Positions 43,430 through 53,400 of a DNA stretch of 64,000 nt are shown in pieces. The stretch comes from Ampullaceana balthica (Eukaryota > Mollusca > Gastropoda > Lymnaeidae). The stretch spans positions 1,373,537-1,437,536 of the forward strand of contig CALYLW010000121.1 of the NCBI GenBank assembly GCA_944989445.1, written 5' to 3'. The position numbers were made by a program, and so were the translations under genes. Under the pieces are notes generated by a model. That model saw only the letters and a program-made list of their open reading frames with translations, was not told the DNA's origin and made no database searches. Each line of letters opens with the position of its first letter. Positions within the stretch are counted from its first letter, which is position 1.

Positions 43430-45760
43430 AGAGCAATCGCGGGATTCCGAAATGACGTTATTAGAAGATTTTGGGGCGTCTGCAGCATCTGACTTATCAT
43501 TGGCATTGAGGACAACAGTACACGTTCAACAGCCAGACACAGCTGAAACAACTGTTTCTAATTTGATTTTTAATTTGATTGTTCTTCATTTCCTAAATTG
43601 GATATTGGAAGGTACTTATTGACACACGACATTTCAAATGAGTTTAAATTGCAGCTGATTCGTGATTGTTGGACCCCTAATTTTAGAGATGACAGTGATG
43701 GAAACAGAGTTTTTATATATGCATGGCTATCAGACTATTTATTCACCGTGGCTTGTATACTCGCAAATGTTAAAAGGTGCCTTTTGCAAATATTGCGTGT
43801 TGTTTCCGCAAAAAGTAATTCGAGGAGTTCAGGGAGCATTTGTCATCAAACCATGCACAAAATATAAAGATTTCAACGAAGATGCACGTAGCCGCACAGA
43901 AAGCACATGGCACATAGGCTCTCATGAAGATGCAAGCAATTTTGTTGCATTATTGGAAGCTAAAGCAGTTTCTATAGGTGAGCAGTTGAACTTAACATTT
44001 AGAAGACAAATTCAAGAAAATTGCAACAAACTGGGTCTCATCATTTCTACAATCCTATTTTGCGGCATGCATGATTTAGCACTTCATGGAAAAGAATCAA
44101 ATTCTGGTAATTTTTATGACCTGTTAGAGTTTGGTGCTGAATCTGGAGATGAAGTTCTTGGTAATCATTTGTCAATTGGTTCTTTTAGTGCTAATTATAT
44201 CTCGGCAACTCCGCAAAACACTATGATCGAAATGTGTGGGTCTCTCTTGTGTGAAGACATTGTTCGTGAAGCAAATAATTCAGTTGCATTTTCTATACTT
44301 CCCGACGAAACAACTGACATTTCAGGCATTGAGCAGATGTCACTTGGTGTTAGATTTTTCAAAGAACAAAATGGGAAAATGATTGTCAAAGAAGAATTCC
44401 TGGGATCTATTCCAATTATCGATAGAACAGCTGAAGGATTAGCCAACACCATCATTACAAATTCATTAGAATTTGGATTAGATTTGACAAAGGATTCGAC
44501 GGATATTCTACAATGGCAGGTAAAGAAGGAGGAGTCCAAACAATAATTCGAAAAAATTCCCAAAAGCAGCATTTGTACAATACAGTTCACATCAACTCTA
44601 TGGCGGATTAAAGGGGGGGGGGTTGAACGGGCTAAAGCCAGGGGCCCCCGATGATTAGGGGCCCCCAAATTTAGTATATTTTATAAGAAAGATGGACAAA
44701 TGTTTGCATGAATTCCTGAAAATATAATCAATTAAATAAATTAATTTTAAAAAACAACTGATTTTATAGGTTCACTAAGAGTAAGAGAAAATATTAATGA
44801 TTATTGTTTAAATTTTTAAAACTTTCATCAGTCTCGTGTGGTCTTGAGGTAAAATGTCACCCTGCTGTGCAAGCGGTCACGTAATCGATTCCCGGCGTGG
44901 GTACAAATGTTTTTAAAAATTGTATTTTTACACTCAATATTAGGATACCGCAAACAGTTATTTCTTCGTATTCCATTTGTTCATGAATAATCTTTGACTG
45001 GGAAGGCCGATCCCGTAGTACAGACAAAGTATGTTAAAGGAACCGATGAACTATTTAGTTACAAGTTACAGTCTTATATTAGCTGCTAGCAATCATTTTA
45101 TTTAAAGGGACGCTGGCTGGATAGGGCCCGAGTTTGAATTGCAGCCAGGGGCCCCGTGCAGTCTTAATCCGCCCCTGCATCAACTAAATCTGGTCGTGAA
45201 CGATTTAAATAATGTGAATGCTGTACGAAACACAATAGGAACAATTAAGTCAATTATATTTTTTTTCCGAGAAAGTAATCAGCGAAAAAAACTAATTCCA
45301 AATGTTCCTTTGCTATGTGAAACTAGATGGACACATAAATTTAAATATAAAAGCTTGCGGAGTTTTGCTGAAAATGTGACAGAAATCGTTAAACAACTGG
45401 ACTGGAATATTTAGTACAATCTGGAAAAAGCAAACACGTTGCATATCAGTTACTTTGTGCTGTAAGAACTCCTACATTTGTTGTTTGTTTAGTTATTATA
45501 AAAACATATTTCTTTAAAGCTAGAAGCTGTGACCCAAAAATTGCAGTCAGTGCATTTAGATTTACTGGCAGTGCAAAAATACATTGAAGAATTGTTGACT
45601 ACGTTAGCTGTTGATCGACAGAATTGTGATGAGAGGTATAAGGAATTTTTTAGAGTTGCAAAAGGTGTTGCAGATGACATTGGTGTCGACATTCAACCTC
45701 CACGACAAGCTGAAAGACAAATGAACAGGGAAAATCCAAAAGTTGAGACCACTTTATGAC
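43430..45760 (+). pseudogene. hAT transposase relic (DUF4371/ZMYM1-like)
   Basis: Three frames are needed. The first ends at 43622. The second carries IGRYLLTHDISNEFKLQL (about 43607-43660). The third (43662-44546) carries KGAFCKYCVLFPQKV, TESTWHIGSHEDASNF, ILPDETTDISGIEQMSLGV and further transposase-like sequence. A shift near 44530-44570 precedes the MITE at 44598. The protein resumes at 45178 with LNLVVNDLNNVNAVRNTIG and LLCETRWTHKFKY, then reaches LLTTLAVDRQNCDERYKEF and stops at the right inverted repeat. The C-terminal dimerisation part is missing. Proteins of this type move hAT DNA, but this one cannot be made intact. Confidence 0.75.
44598..45177 (-). mobile_element. hAT-type MITE, family M (580 bp), inside a hAT transposase
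   Basis: Inverted copy: CTATGGCGGATTAAAGGG start and TTAATCCGCCCCTG end, with a perfect 8-bp duplication CATCAACT (44590-44597 and 45178-45185). Its internal tRNA-like part is at about 44830-44905. The duplication sits in transposase codons, so the join before and after is unambiguous. Confidence 0.9.
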
Positions 45761-46007
45761 ATTTTTCTAAAATTTAGGGGGGGGGCGGGGGAATGTGCCC
45801 CCCTTTCCCACGCCCATGAGCAGCGTTAAATAGCATATTTATAATGTACTTGCGTGAAATTTTTACCTGTGTTAAATAAAGACTACAAGAATAGTTAACG
45901 GTGCGGCTCTCTGCTAAATTCCGCTACCACAAAGTGGCCCCAGAGGCGTCACTAGGGTTGGTGTCACCCGGGGCGGTAGCTCATGGTGTCACCCCTTCAC
46001 GACTGAA

Positions 46008-46392
46008 GGGGCCGTCTATAAATGACGTCACGCGAGGTTGCCGATTTTTACCCCACCCTCCCCCAGCGTCATACTTTGTCACAAAAATATAGACCCCGTC
46101 CCTTTTTTTACGATATGACGTCACAAAGCTTTGACACCCCTCCCCCAAGCCGTATTTTCTCAATAAAAATTAGCATGTTGCAAATTATTTTTTGTCATTT
46201 AAATATGTATTTAGGGTAAGTCTGCACCGTAATATCGTAACACGCGTGAAGTCATTGAAAACGTAATTAAATAAATGGTAAACAATCAAATATTTAAGTG
46301 GAACTTTTATTTAAAGTTTCGCGTTTTTTATGTGACGTCACATTTCTTAAACACCCCCCTCGTACCACATCGTCATAGATGCGTGGACCCCC
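46008..46392. mobile_element. family C short element, right end lost
   Basis: GGGCCGTCTATAAATGACGT start, internal TGACGTCACA segments, and a right side ending at GCGTGGACCCCCC where a family M fragment begins. Related to 52713-53000 and to the ends of 13462-15268. Confidence 0.55.
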
Positions 46393-46519
46393 CTATGGCG
46401 GATTAAAAGGGGGGGGGGAGTAGCTGAACGGGCTAAAGCCCCCAATAATTTAAGGGCCCCAAACTTTTTATGAATTATAGTGTATAATAAAGATGCAGGC
46501 CATTATGTTTGTACGAATC
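46393..46519 (-). mobile_element. family M MITE fragment
   Basis: CTATGGCGGATTAAAAGGGG through GGGCTAAAGCCC to ACGAATCCCTGAAAAT; the other three quarters are missing and transposase sequence follows at once. Confidence 0.6.
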
Positions 46520-48270
46520 CCTGAAAATGCCTTGGACAGTCATACGGCAATGCTGCAAATGAGTAGGAAGTATAACCGAAAGCAGGCTATTCTTCGTGAG
46601 AAGTGCATTGTAGCTCATTATGTGCCGTGTACAGCTCATTCCTTTAATTTGGTTGGGAAAAGAGCAGCAGGTTGTCCTACTGCGGTCAGATTTTTTTGTC
46701 TTCTGCAAAATCTTTATACCCGACTTGTTGCATCTACTCATCGTTGACAGGTACTTCAAAAACATATGAAATTGATACATGCCAACAAAGCATTGTCTGA
46801 CATAAGATGGTCAGCCTGACATTATGCTGTAAGGTCTGTTAATAGCTCATACTCATACCATGAGAATATCGCAGCACTGGAAGAATTAGCAACGAATGAA
46901 AATCAGCCACGTGACTGCCGACTTGAAGAAGGAGGATTTCTAAAGGAAATTGAACAACTGGAAGTCGCTATTTTACTTGAAATTTGGGAAACAATTTTAG
47001 AAAGGAAGTATCTCATTGAGTTTGTTAAAAAATAGCATTCTTAATTTTATTCCTATGAAGACAAAAGAAAGGAAAAGTCCGTGGTAAAAACAGTGTAAAT
47101 AATCTTCAATACTATCAAACAAAAAAGAAAGCATCAGTTTGATAAATCTCATCAACAAAACAGTATTCTCCTGGAGAAAAAAATTCAAGATTGAGGTAGT
47201 TCTGGTAATCATTGACAAACTTTCTTAAGCCCTACAACATTGGTTAGGTGCATATAAATACATCCATGAGAAATTTGGCTTTCTTACAAACCTAACTGAG
47301 TTCAGCACTTTCGCCACCCGATGGACAGCAGCCAAGTTAATGGAAGAACATTCAAGTGATTTCGAAGAAGGGGTCGGGTAAATCCGAAGCAACAGTTTCG
47401 TCCCCCTCAATTTACTAGCAACCCCATCGAGCGGTGCCGGTTTAGGGCCAGGAGCGCCAGTACGGATTAGCAATAAGTTCCGCGAAGAACACATTGGATG
47501 CCAGCTCTGAGGGAACCTTCCAGTGGGGGTTGCACCCTAGGTAGGTCTTTGAGGATCCCCCGGTCTGCGGTGGTCCTAACCATGGAGACCCGTGTGCTTT
47601 GCCGGGATGGCGCCAAAGTGGTAGCGGGTCGTAGTAGGAAATTCCACCACCTCCTTGTGAGGGCAACTTAGTGGGAGGCATCTTCGACTGTATGTCCTGG
47701 ATGCCCAGGTGGCCGCTTCAGAAGCGACCGCTTTTTTTTTGTCCTCAGCTGTTACATCTCTTTGGTGGCCAGATGGCTAAGGTGGTCTTCCGGGAAGACC
47801 CATAAAGATCACTAGGCTCGGGGCTTCTTATTTTCTTCCACATGTAGGTTCATGAGTGATTTCGAAGACTGTTTACCTTCAGAATTAGTCCAATTTTCAG
47901 AACTCTTAAAAAAGTTATTGTCCAGCCCCAGGCCCATGGTAAGGAAAAGGAATTAGCACAAAGCGAAACTCAAAAAACTTGCACAGAGCTAATAATTTTG
48001 CTGCTTTTGAATGAGCTATATTTCACAAAGTCCTTTACAAATGTACACATCGCACTTTGCATCTATCTTTCAATGATGACATCAAACTGCAACTGATAGC
48101 GATCCTTTTCAAAGTTGAAAAGAATATATGAGTTAGAATTTGCATGGGACGAAAAAGGCTGAATATGCTCTCTCTAATGAGCATTGAAACGTAACTTGTA
48201 AGCTTACTCAGCTTTATTGACTTGATTGAAAACTTCGCCATTTGAAAAAATCGCAAACGAAAGTTGTAGG
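46520..48270 (+). pseudogene. second hAT transposase relic, split by an insertion
   Basis: 46540-46746 reads CIVAHYVPCTAHSFNLVGKR and FFCLLQNLYTRLVASTHR, then a stop where such proteins usually have tryptophan. It continues QVLQKHMKLIHANKALSDIR and, after another stop, ENIAALEELATNE. The C-terminal hAT part is at 48156-48265 with RLNMLSLMSIE and SFIDLIENFAI. The relic is interrupted at 47369-47854 by an insertion with its own 14-bp duplication. Stops and shifts throughout make it inactive. It differs from the relic at 43430-45760. Confidence 0.65.
47369..47854. mobile_element. 486-bp retroposon-like insertion of unknown class
   Basis: Flanked by an exact 14-bp duplication AGTGATTTCGAAGA (47355-47368 and 47855-47868), a length typical of LINE-driven insertion and not of hAT. 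The insert is GC-rich, begins GGGGTCGGGTAAATCC, contains GTGGTCCTAACCATGGAGAC and GGTGGCCAGATGGCTAAGG, and ends TCCACATGTAGGTTCATG without a poly(A) tail. It has no useful ORF and no clear A/B box pair. It may be a SINE or a LINE end, in either orientation. Confidence 0.65.
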
Positions 48271-48865
48271 TTGAAATAATAATCATACATATTTTTCAAT
48301 AATTTTTGTTATTTCAAATAGAGAAAAGAATTCGTTACCTCATTAATTTTTTTTTAAATACGGAATAACGCGTAATACTATTCTTTACGGGGGCGCGTTC
48401 GTAAGCACTAAACAGCGTAAGTCGGAATGGGACCGTCGTAACCGGAGGACTACCTGTATATAAACATGCATATCTATGCTTTCACGCCTTTAATAAATAT
48501 ATATATATATAAATAAAATATTACACTCAAAGACATTGAATTCATAATTTTCCTCAAGAAAAATATCAACAAAGAAAACCCATGTTTTGATTATTTTTTT
48601 TCTTGGGGGGGGGGTGAAAAAAAATCGTATTCCCCCCCCCCACCCCACTGTGGTGGAGGGAGTCGTGAGGTGGGATTCGTTCATGCTGTCGGTGTGTCCA
48701 AGTCCAAATGGCTTTATATCTTTTAAAACAGAAGACACTGCCTCTTACATTCCAGCCTTTTTTAAAGATCTCTCTGCTGCGACTATTTCTTTTCTTTTTT
48801 TCCTAATTTGTTTTAATGTTGTTTGTGTGTTGGGACTGTTTTATTATTGCAAGTTAACTGATATT

Positions 48866-49372
48866 TTTTTAAATCCTTTATATTAACTCGTGGTGTCTGC
48901 GGCGGACCTTGCTTGCTTGCTTGCTTGCTTGTCGCCAAAACTTTTGATCGATTTTTAACCCACTTGCTCGCAAGATAGCGAGCTGAAATTTTGCAGGCAG
49001 TTTTGTACCGATGATAAAAACAATGTATCAAAATTTCAGATCGATCGCATGTACCGTAATTAAATTATTGATTTTTTAGATTATTTTTTTTATTCCTATG
49101 TATCATGCTATTTTTTGAGATAGAGCGTCGCGGTGCGTATTATATTGAACAACCTTTCTGTCGCGCAATAAGGTGCGTATTTTATTGACAGCTCTTTTTA
49201 TAAACATATTCCTGATCGGTGCGTATTATATTAAACATGTTTTACGACACAACTTCAATTTTGTATTTCTGGATGGTCTGGCGCTGCGTATTATAATGAA
49301 CATTCTTTTAGTTACTTCTCGTACATAAAGGATTTATAGTCAAAAACTTGGTTTTTTACGGGTTTTTCTTAT
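48866..49372 (-). mobile_element. family B2 element, inverted copy
   Basis: Matches the minus strand of 4752-5245: AAATCCTTTATATTAACTCG start, a GCTTGCTTGCTTGCTT run, GAAATTTTGCAGG/CAGATCGATCG core, three GTGCGTATTATAT-like segments, and an ACGGGTTTTTC end. Confidence 0.65.
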
Positions 49373-49561
49373 TAATAAGAATTTTCGCGTTTAACGTATT
49401 TCATTGTATTTCTTAATTTCTTTCTAGATTAAAAAAATTGTCATCTTTTGTTTTCTGACATAAAATCGTACACAGTAAAATTTTAGGCTCGGGTGTCACC
49501 CCCTGACGGGTGTCACCCGGGGCGGCCCGCCCCCCCCCCTAGTGACGCCACTGAGTGGCCC

Positions 49562-50393
49562 CCAGCAAAAAAATAAAATTAATTAATTTGCAAAATAACT
49601 TAACAGTGATAAGAGCTTAATCTTGATTTTCTATAGGCTATAAATTATTAATGAATTTAATAAATTAAACCCAATTGTCATTCACTTTCAAGAGAAAATT
49701 ATCGCGAAACAGTAGTTTATTCACGGAAATGCAATTTTACTTTTACCGTTGCCGTTAAATAATTTGGCTTCGTACTTAAAACTTTGCACTCTTCAAAATT
49801 AGCCCTAATTATCATAAAATGTATTAGACTATATTGTATTTATTATTGAATTAAGAATGAATTATTATTTCTTTGAACTTTTACTTTTCTTAAAATTCTT
49901 TCAGTTTCAGTGTTTAAACTGTTTTTGAAAGCAATTTATTACAATTACAGTATTGAATTCAGAAGAAGAGAATGGTTGAAAAATAATTTATGTTTAAAAT
50001 GTCATTGTTTATTATTTATTTTTAAAGTTAAGGACTTATCAAATTGTACAACAGTACTTGAGTGACTTGACTACTTTCATGCAGTCAATAATATAATCTT
50101 TTCTATAATAATTAATAATATTTAACAATAATAAAATTATAATTTTTTATTTAAGTAAAGGTTTTAGAAAAGTCAGCGAAATAATTTTTTGCTTAGAATT
50201 TCTCTCAAAATTACATTATTTTTGTAATTTATTATTTAAATGTGTCAAAGAACTTTTAAAGGCTGGAACATAAATTATTATACAGTTTTCTCATGTAATG
50301 TTTGTTTGAAGAAAAGAAGAAAGAAAAAAACAGAAGTATGCAATACTAAAAATAAACAATGTCAACAGACTTTATAACTTCCGCTTCCGTTAG
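49562..50393. other. AT-rich sequence upstream of WBP2
   Basis: No repeat family or gene was recognised. The WBP2 promoter must lie at its right end. Confidence 0.4.
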
Positions 50394-50401
50394 TGACGTC
50401 A
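50377..50401 (+). promoter_or_regulatory. putative WBP2 proximal promoter with ETS-like and CRE motifs
   Basis: ACTTCCG (50377-50383) and GCTTCCGT (50383-50390), reverse ETS-like cores, lie next to a perfect CRE palindrome TGACGTCA (50394-50401), about 100 bases before the WBP2 ATG. ETS and CRE pairs are common in TATA-less promoters of broadly expressed animal genes. The start site is not determined. Confidence 0.4.
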
Positions 50402-50497
50402 GATTTGTCATCAAACAGCTTGTCAGTTCTAGAAACTAAAGACTAAAGACACTTATCTACTCACCGAAACCTTGTTGCCAATAAGATATTTTGAGTA

Positions 50498-53400
50498 ATG
50501 TCTCTTAATAATTCTCATGCCCACGGTGGTGTGTTAATTTTTGCGAGTGAAAGGTAACTGCAAATTTAAGTCTTTACTCTTAATAAGACTGGTACTAATT
50601 AGGCCTACTAATCGGACTAATCCTACTATTACTATTATAATTATAGTATAGTTACTATTACTATAGTACTATACTATACTATACTATACTATTACTATTA
50701 TTAATTATTACTATTAACTATTAATTGATTACTAAAATTACTATCTATACACTTAGGTCTTAGGTACTTTGACAAGATATTTAAATATTCATATTGTCAT
50801 ATCATTCTAAAACAAAGATGGAAAGATTCTAAAAATAAATTATAGACATAAACAAGAAGCTGTAATTTATGAAGTGGGAAGTTGGTGACAAAAGACAATT
50901 TAAAAAAAATTAATAACTTTTTTAAAAACACCAAATGCAAAAAAAATATAAAGGTTTCGTCAAGTGCACATAAGTCATCAGTAACAACATTGCTCAGAAA
51001 CAAAAAAAGCAAATCCGCACCTAAAAATCAGTTAATGTAGATTTTCGTAATGTAAAAAGCAAACTAAAAATTGGGCTAATACCCTTACGGATAAACATTC
51101 CGCCCGCCACTGGTTAAACTTCATATCCTTGTTTTTGTGTTTATATTAGATACCCTTCTATGAAGAAAATAGATGCACCTGGGCCACAGAATTATTTTCA
51201 ATATTGTTAGTAAAAAAGCTATCTTCAACTTATAGACAAGGTTGACTTATAGATGAGTATATACGGTAGCTAAAATAGGTTTGTTATAAATTGAATAAAA
51301 AATGACACACTTAAATTATGCCAATTAGGTTATCTTATTTGCATATATATTAGAGATTGTTGTTTTATTCTTAAAGATGATATTAGTTTACCCAAATTAG
51401 ATTTCTTAAAATAATATATAGTAATATAAGTTATAATTTTTTGCGAAAAGGTTAAGGGTTTGTTAAAGAGGTTTTTATTTTTTGTATAGGTAGTCTATAA
51501 AGTCTCTTTCTGGAGAGGCTTAGTTAATATGGGCAGGCACTTTTAATTGAGGCACTGATCACGTCTTTTTCTTTTTTTTCGCAGTACAATGTTGACAAAC
51601 TAGTCAGTTTCCAGTTTCTGATACTGCAGGTTGGAATGTATGATTTTAATTATTGCCACCATCTCTCATTCACTGTCCTAATTTTTCTCTAGGATTCTGA
51701 TCTACTATGATGGAATTGAAATAAATTTTGAAGGTCCTCCATCCATAACACAAATGAAAGGAAAGAAGAAGGGAAGAATATATTTGACAACACACAGAGT
51801 AAGATACATGATAATTTGGTGAATATCAATTATGTTGTTAATTATTGTTTTAAAACAAAATAATTATTTGTAGCTAGGTTTTGCACAAGAAACAACCATC
51901 AAAACATATAACTTTAAAAAGAGAAACATAAGATTAGATAATGGCTTTCGTTAAAAAGAATTCATTAAATAAGATTTTTTTTTCCTCCAATAATTGTTGG
52001 GGCATCCATATATTACGTACGCAAGGAGGGGGGAAAGGGTTCTTTACTTAACGGCATTTTGCGTATGGATGCATGCGGTGTGGGGGGTCTCGAATGAATG
52101 TGTATGTACGCACAACAAATTTAATTTGAATAATACTAAGCCCAGTAACGTAAACCGCTCAGGCTGCACAAGGCATTGGAGACCGACTGAGTCATGACTT
52201 ATATGCAATTATAATGGTCCCCTTTTCAGACCATGACGGCCTATTGGGCAAGTGAAGTAGCGTTAAAAAGTTTCATTGAGCAACCACTAACAAGCAGGGG
52301 ATTGTGGGGCTAGCACAATGCCCCGGTGTCCTTGCCAGTACCGAGGCTCGAACCCATGACTCAAGTTTTGCCTCGGTTCGACAATCCAGCGCGCTACCAC
52401 TTAGACCACCGCGCTCCATGCTTTTAATTACTTGGAAGTAATTAACATTTGATTCAGACCAAACGTTCACACATTACTAAAATATTTGCGTCTGATTTAT
52501 GTTTCCATTTCTTGAAATTAGTAGAAGTTTCTCTTTCGCCAACCGGTGCCTCAGCCGTTATAAATACATAACGGGATGACAATTTCACTGCTGGTATTGT
52601 TCTATTTTATCAGTTTTTTTATGCAGTGTTCAAAACAATAAAATTTGATTGTTCTATTGTATTTCTTCAATAATTTCAACATGAAAAACACAATATTACT
52701 AAAAACTATACAGGGCCGTCCATTTTTTTATCTAATTGAAAATTAGCATGTTGCAAATTACTTTTTATCATTTTCAGTATTTATCTATTTTAAGGCTGCA
52801 CTCTAATACCTTAACACTAAGAAGCCATTGAGAACATCATTGAGTAATTGCAAGTAATCAAATATTTTAGTGGCACCTTTATTTAAATTTGCGCATTTTG
52901 ATGTGACTAAACATTTCTTAATACCCCCCCCCCTTGTCACACATTGTCACAAATGCGTGACCCCCCTCCCTAGGCGCCTGACATTAATAATGGACGGCCC
53001 CAAAGAGTAAAACCAATATCTTTCGACTCTTGCTTAAAATTAATTATTCAAATGGAATTTGTACGTACGCTTAGGGGAGGGGTCCCGAAAATGTACAGGG
53101 TGCAACAAGGGGGGAGGGAGTATTAAAATACGACTTTTGTGCATACGTAATATATGGATGACCCCTTACTTACATTTAATTTAAATATCTTACATTTCTG
53201 TCTCTTTTTTTACAATGGCTTTGTAAACAAAATATTAGAGTAAGTTTCTGCTATTCATTATAGCATGCTTTTTAGAAATTTCTCCTTCATTATTAAAGGG
53301 CTAATTTTTTAACAAAATTCTATTATTAGGTAATTTTCAACAGTCAGGATGCCAAAGATCAAATGCAATCATTTTCTATTCCATTCTTGTGTATGAGGGA

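Larger units (their letters stand above)
43364..45818 (+). mobile_element. hAT element with broken ZMYM/DUF4371-like transposase
   Basis: Ends CATGGGCGTCAA...GGGGGGCACA at 43364 and TGTGCCCCCC...ACGCCCATG at 45818 are inverted repeats. Flanks AGACGTGT and AGCAGCGT agree at five of eight positions, so a target duplication is only suggested. The element holds the relic transposase 43430-45760 and, inside that, a complete family M MITE (44598-45177). Confidence 0.6.
45941..49553 (+). mobile_element. 3.6 kb hAT element with exact 8-bp target duplication
   Basis: Left end CAGAGGCGTCACTAGGGTTG at 45941 and right end CCTAGTGACGCCACTG ending at 49553 are inverted repeats, followed inward on both sides by GTGTCACCC/GGGGCGG segments. 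AGTGGCCC flanks both sides exactly (45933-45940 and 49554-49561). Inside are a family C fragment, a family M fragment, a dead transposase, a retroposon-like insertion (47369-47854) and a family B2 element (48866-49372). Confidence 0.85.
51999..53165. mobile_element. 1.17 kb inverted-repeat element, family D, in WBP2 intron 2
   Basis: Left end GGGGCATCCATATATTACGT and right end ACGTAATATATGGATGACCCC are inverted repeats, followed inward by G-rich runs and further TACGTACGC/GTACGTACGC motifs. The middle has been filled by a tRNA-derived SINE (52195-52417) and a family C MITE (52713-53000). No transposase is present. Confidence 0.65.

Noticed and set aside
43662..44546. Intact host ZMYM-like gene
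   Set aside because: The same protein continues in other frames before and after, is cut by a MITE, and lies between transposon ends.
52330..52417. A tRNA gene on the minus strand
   Set aside because: The tRNA-like head runs into a SINE body, and no proper 3' acceptor pairing is seen.
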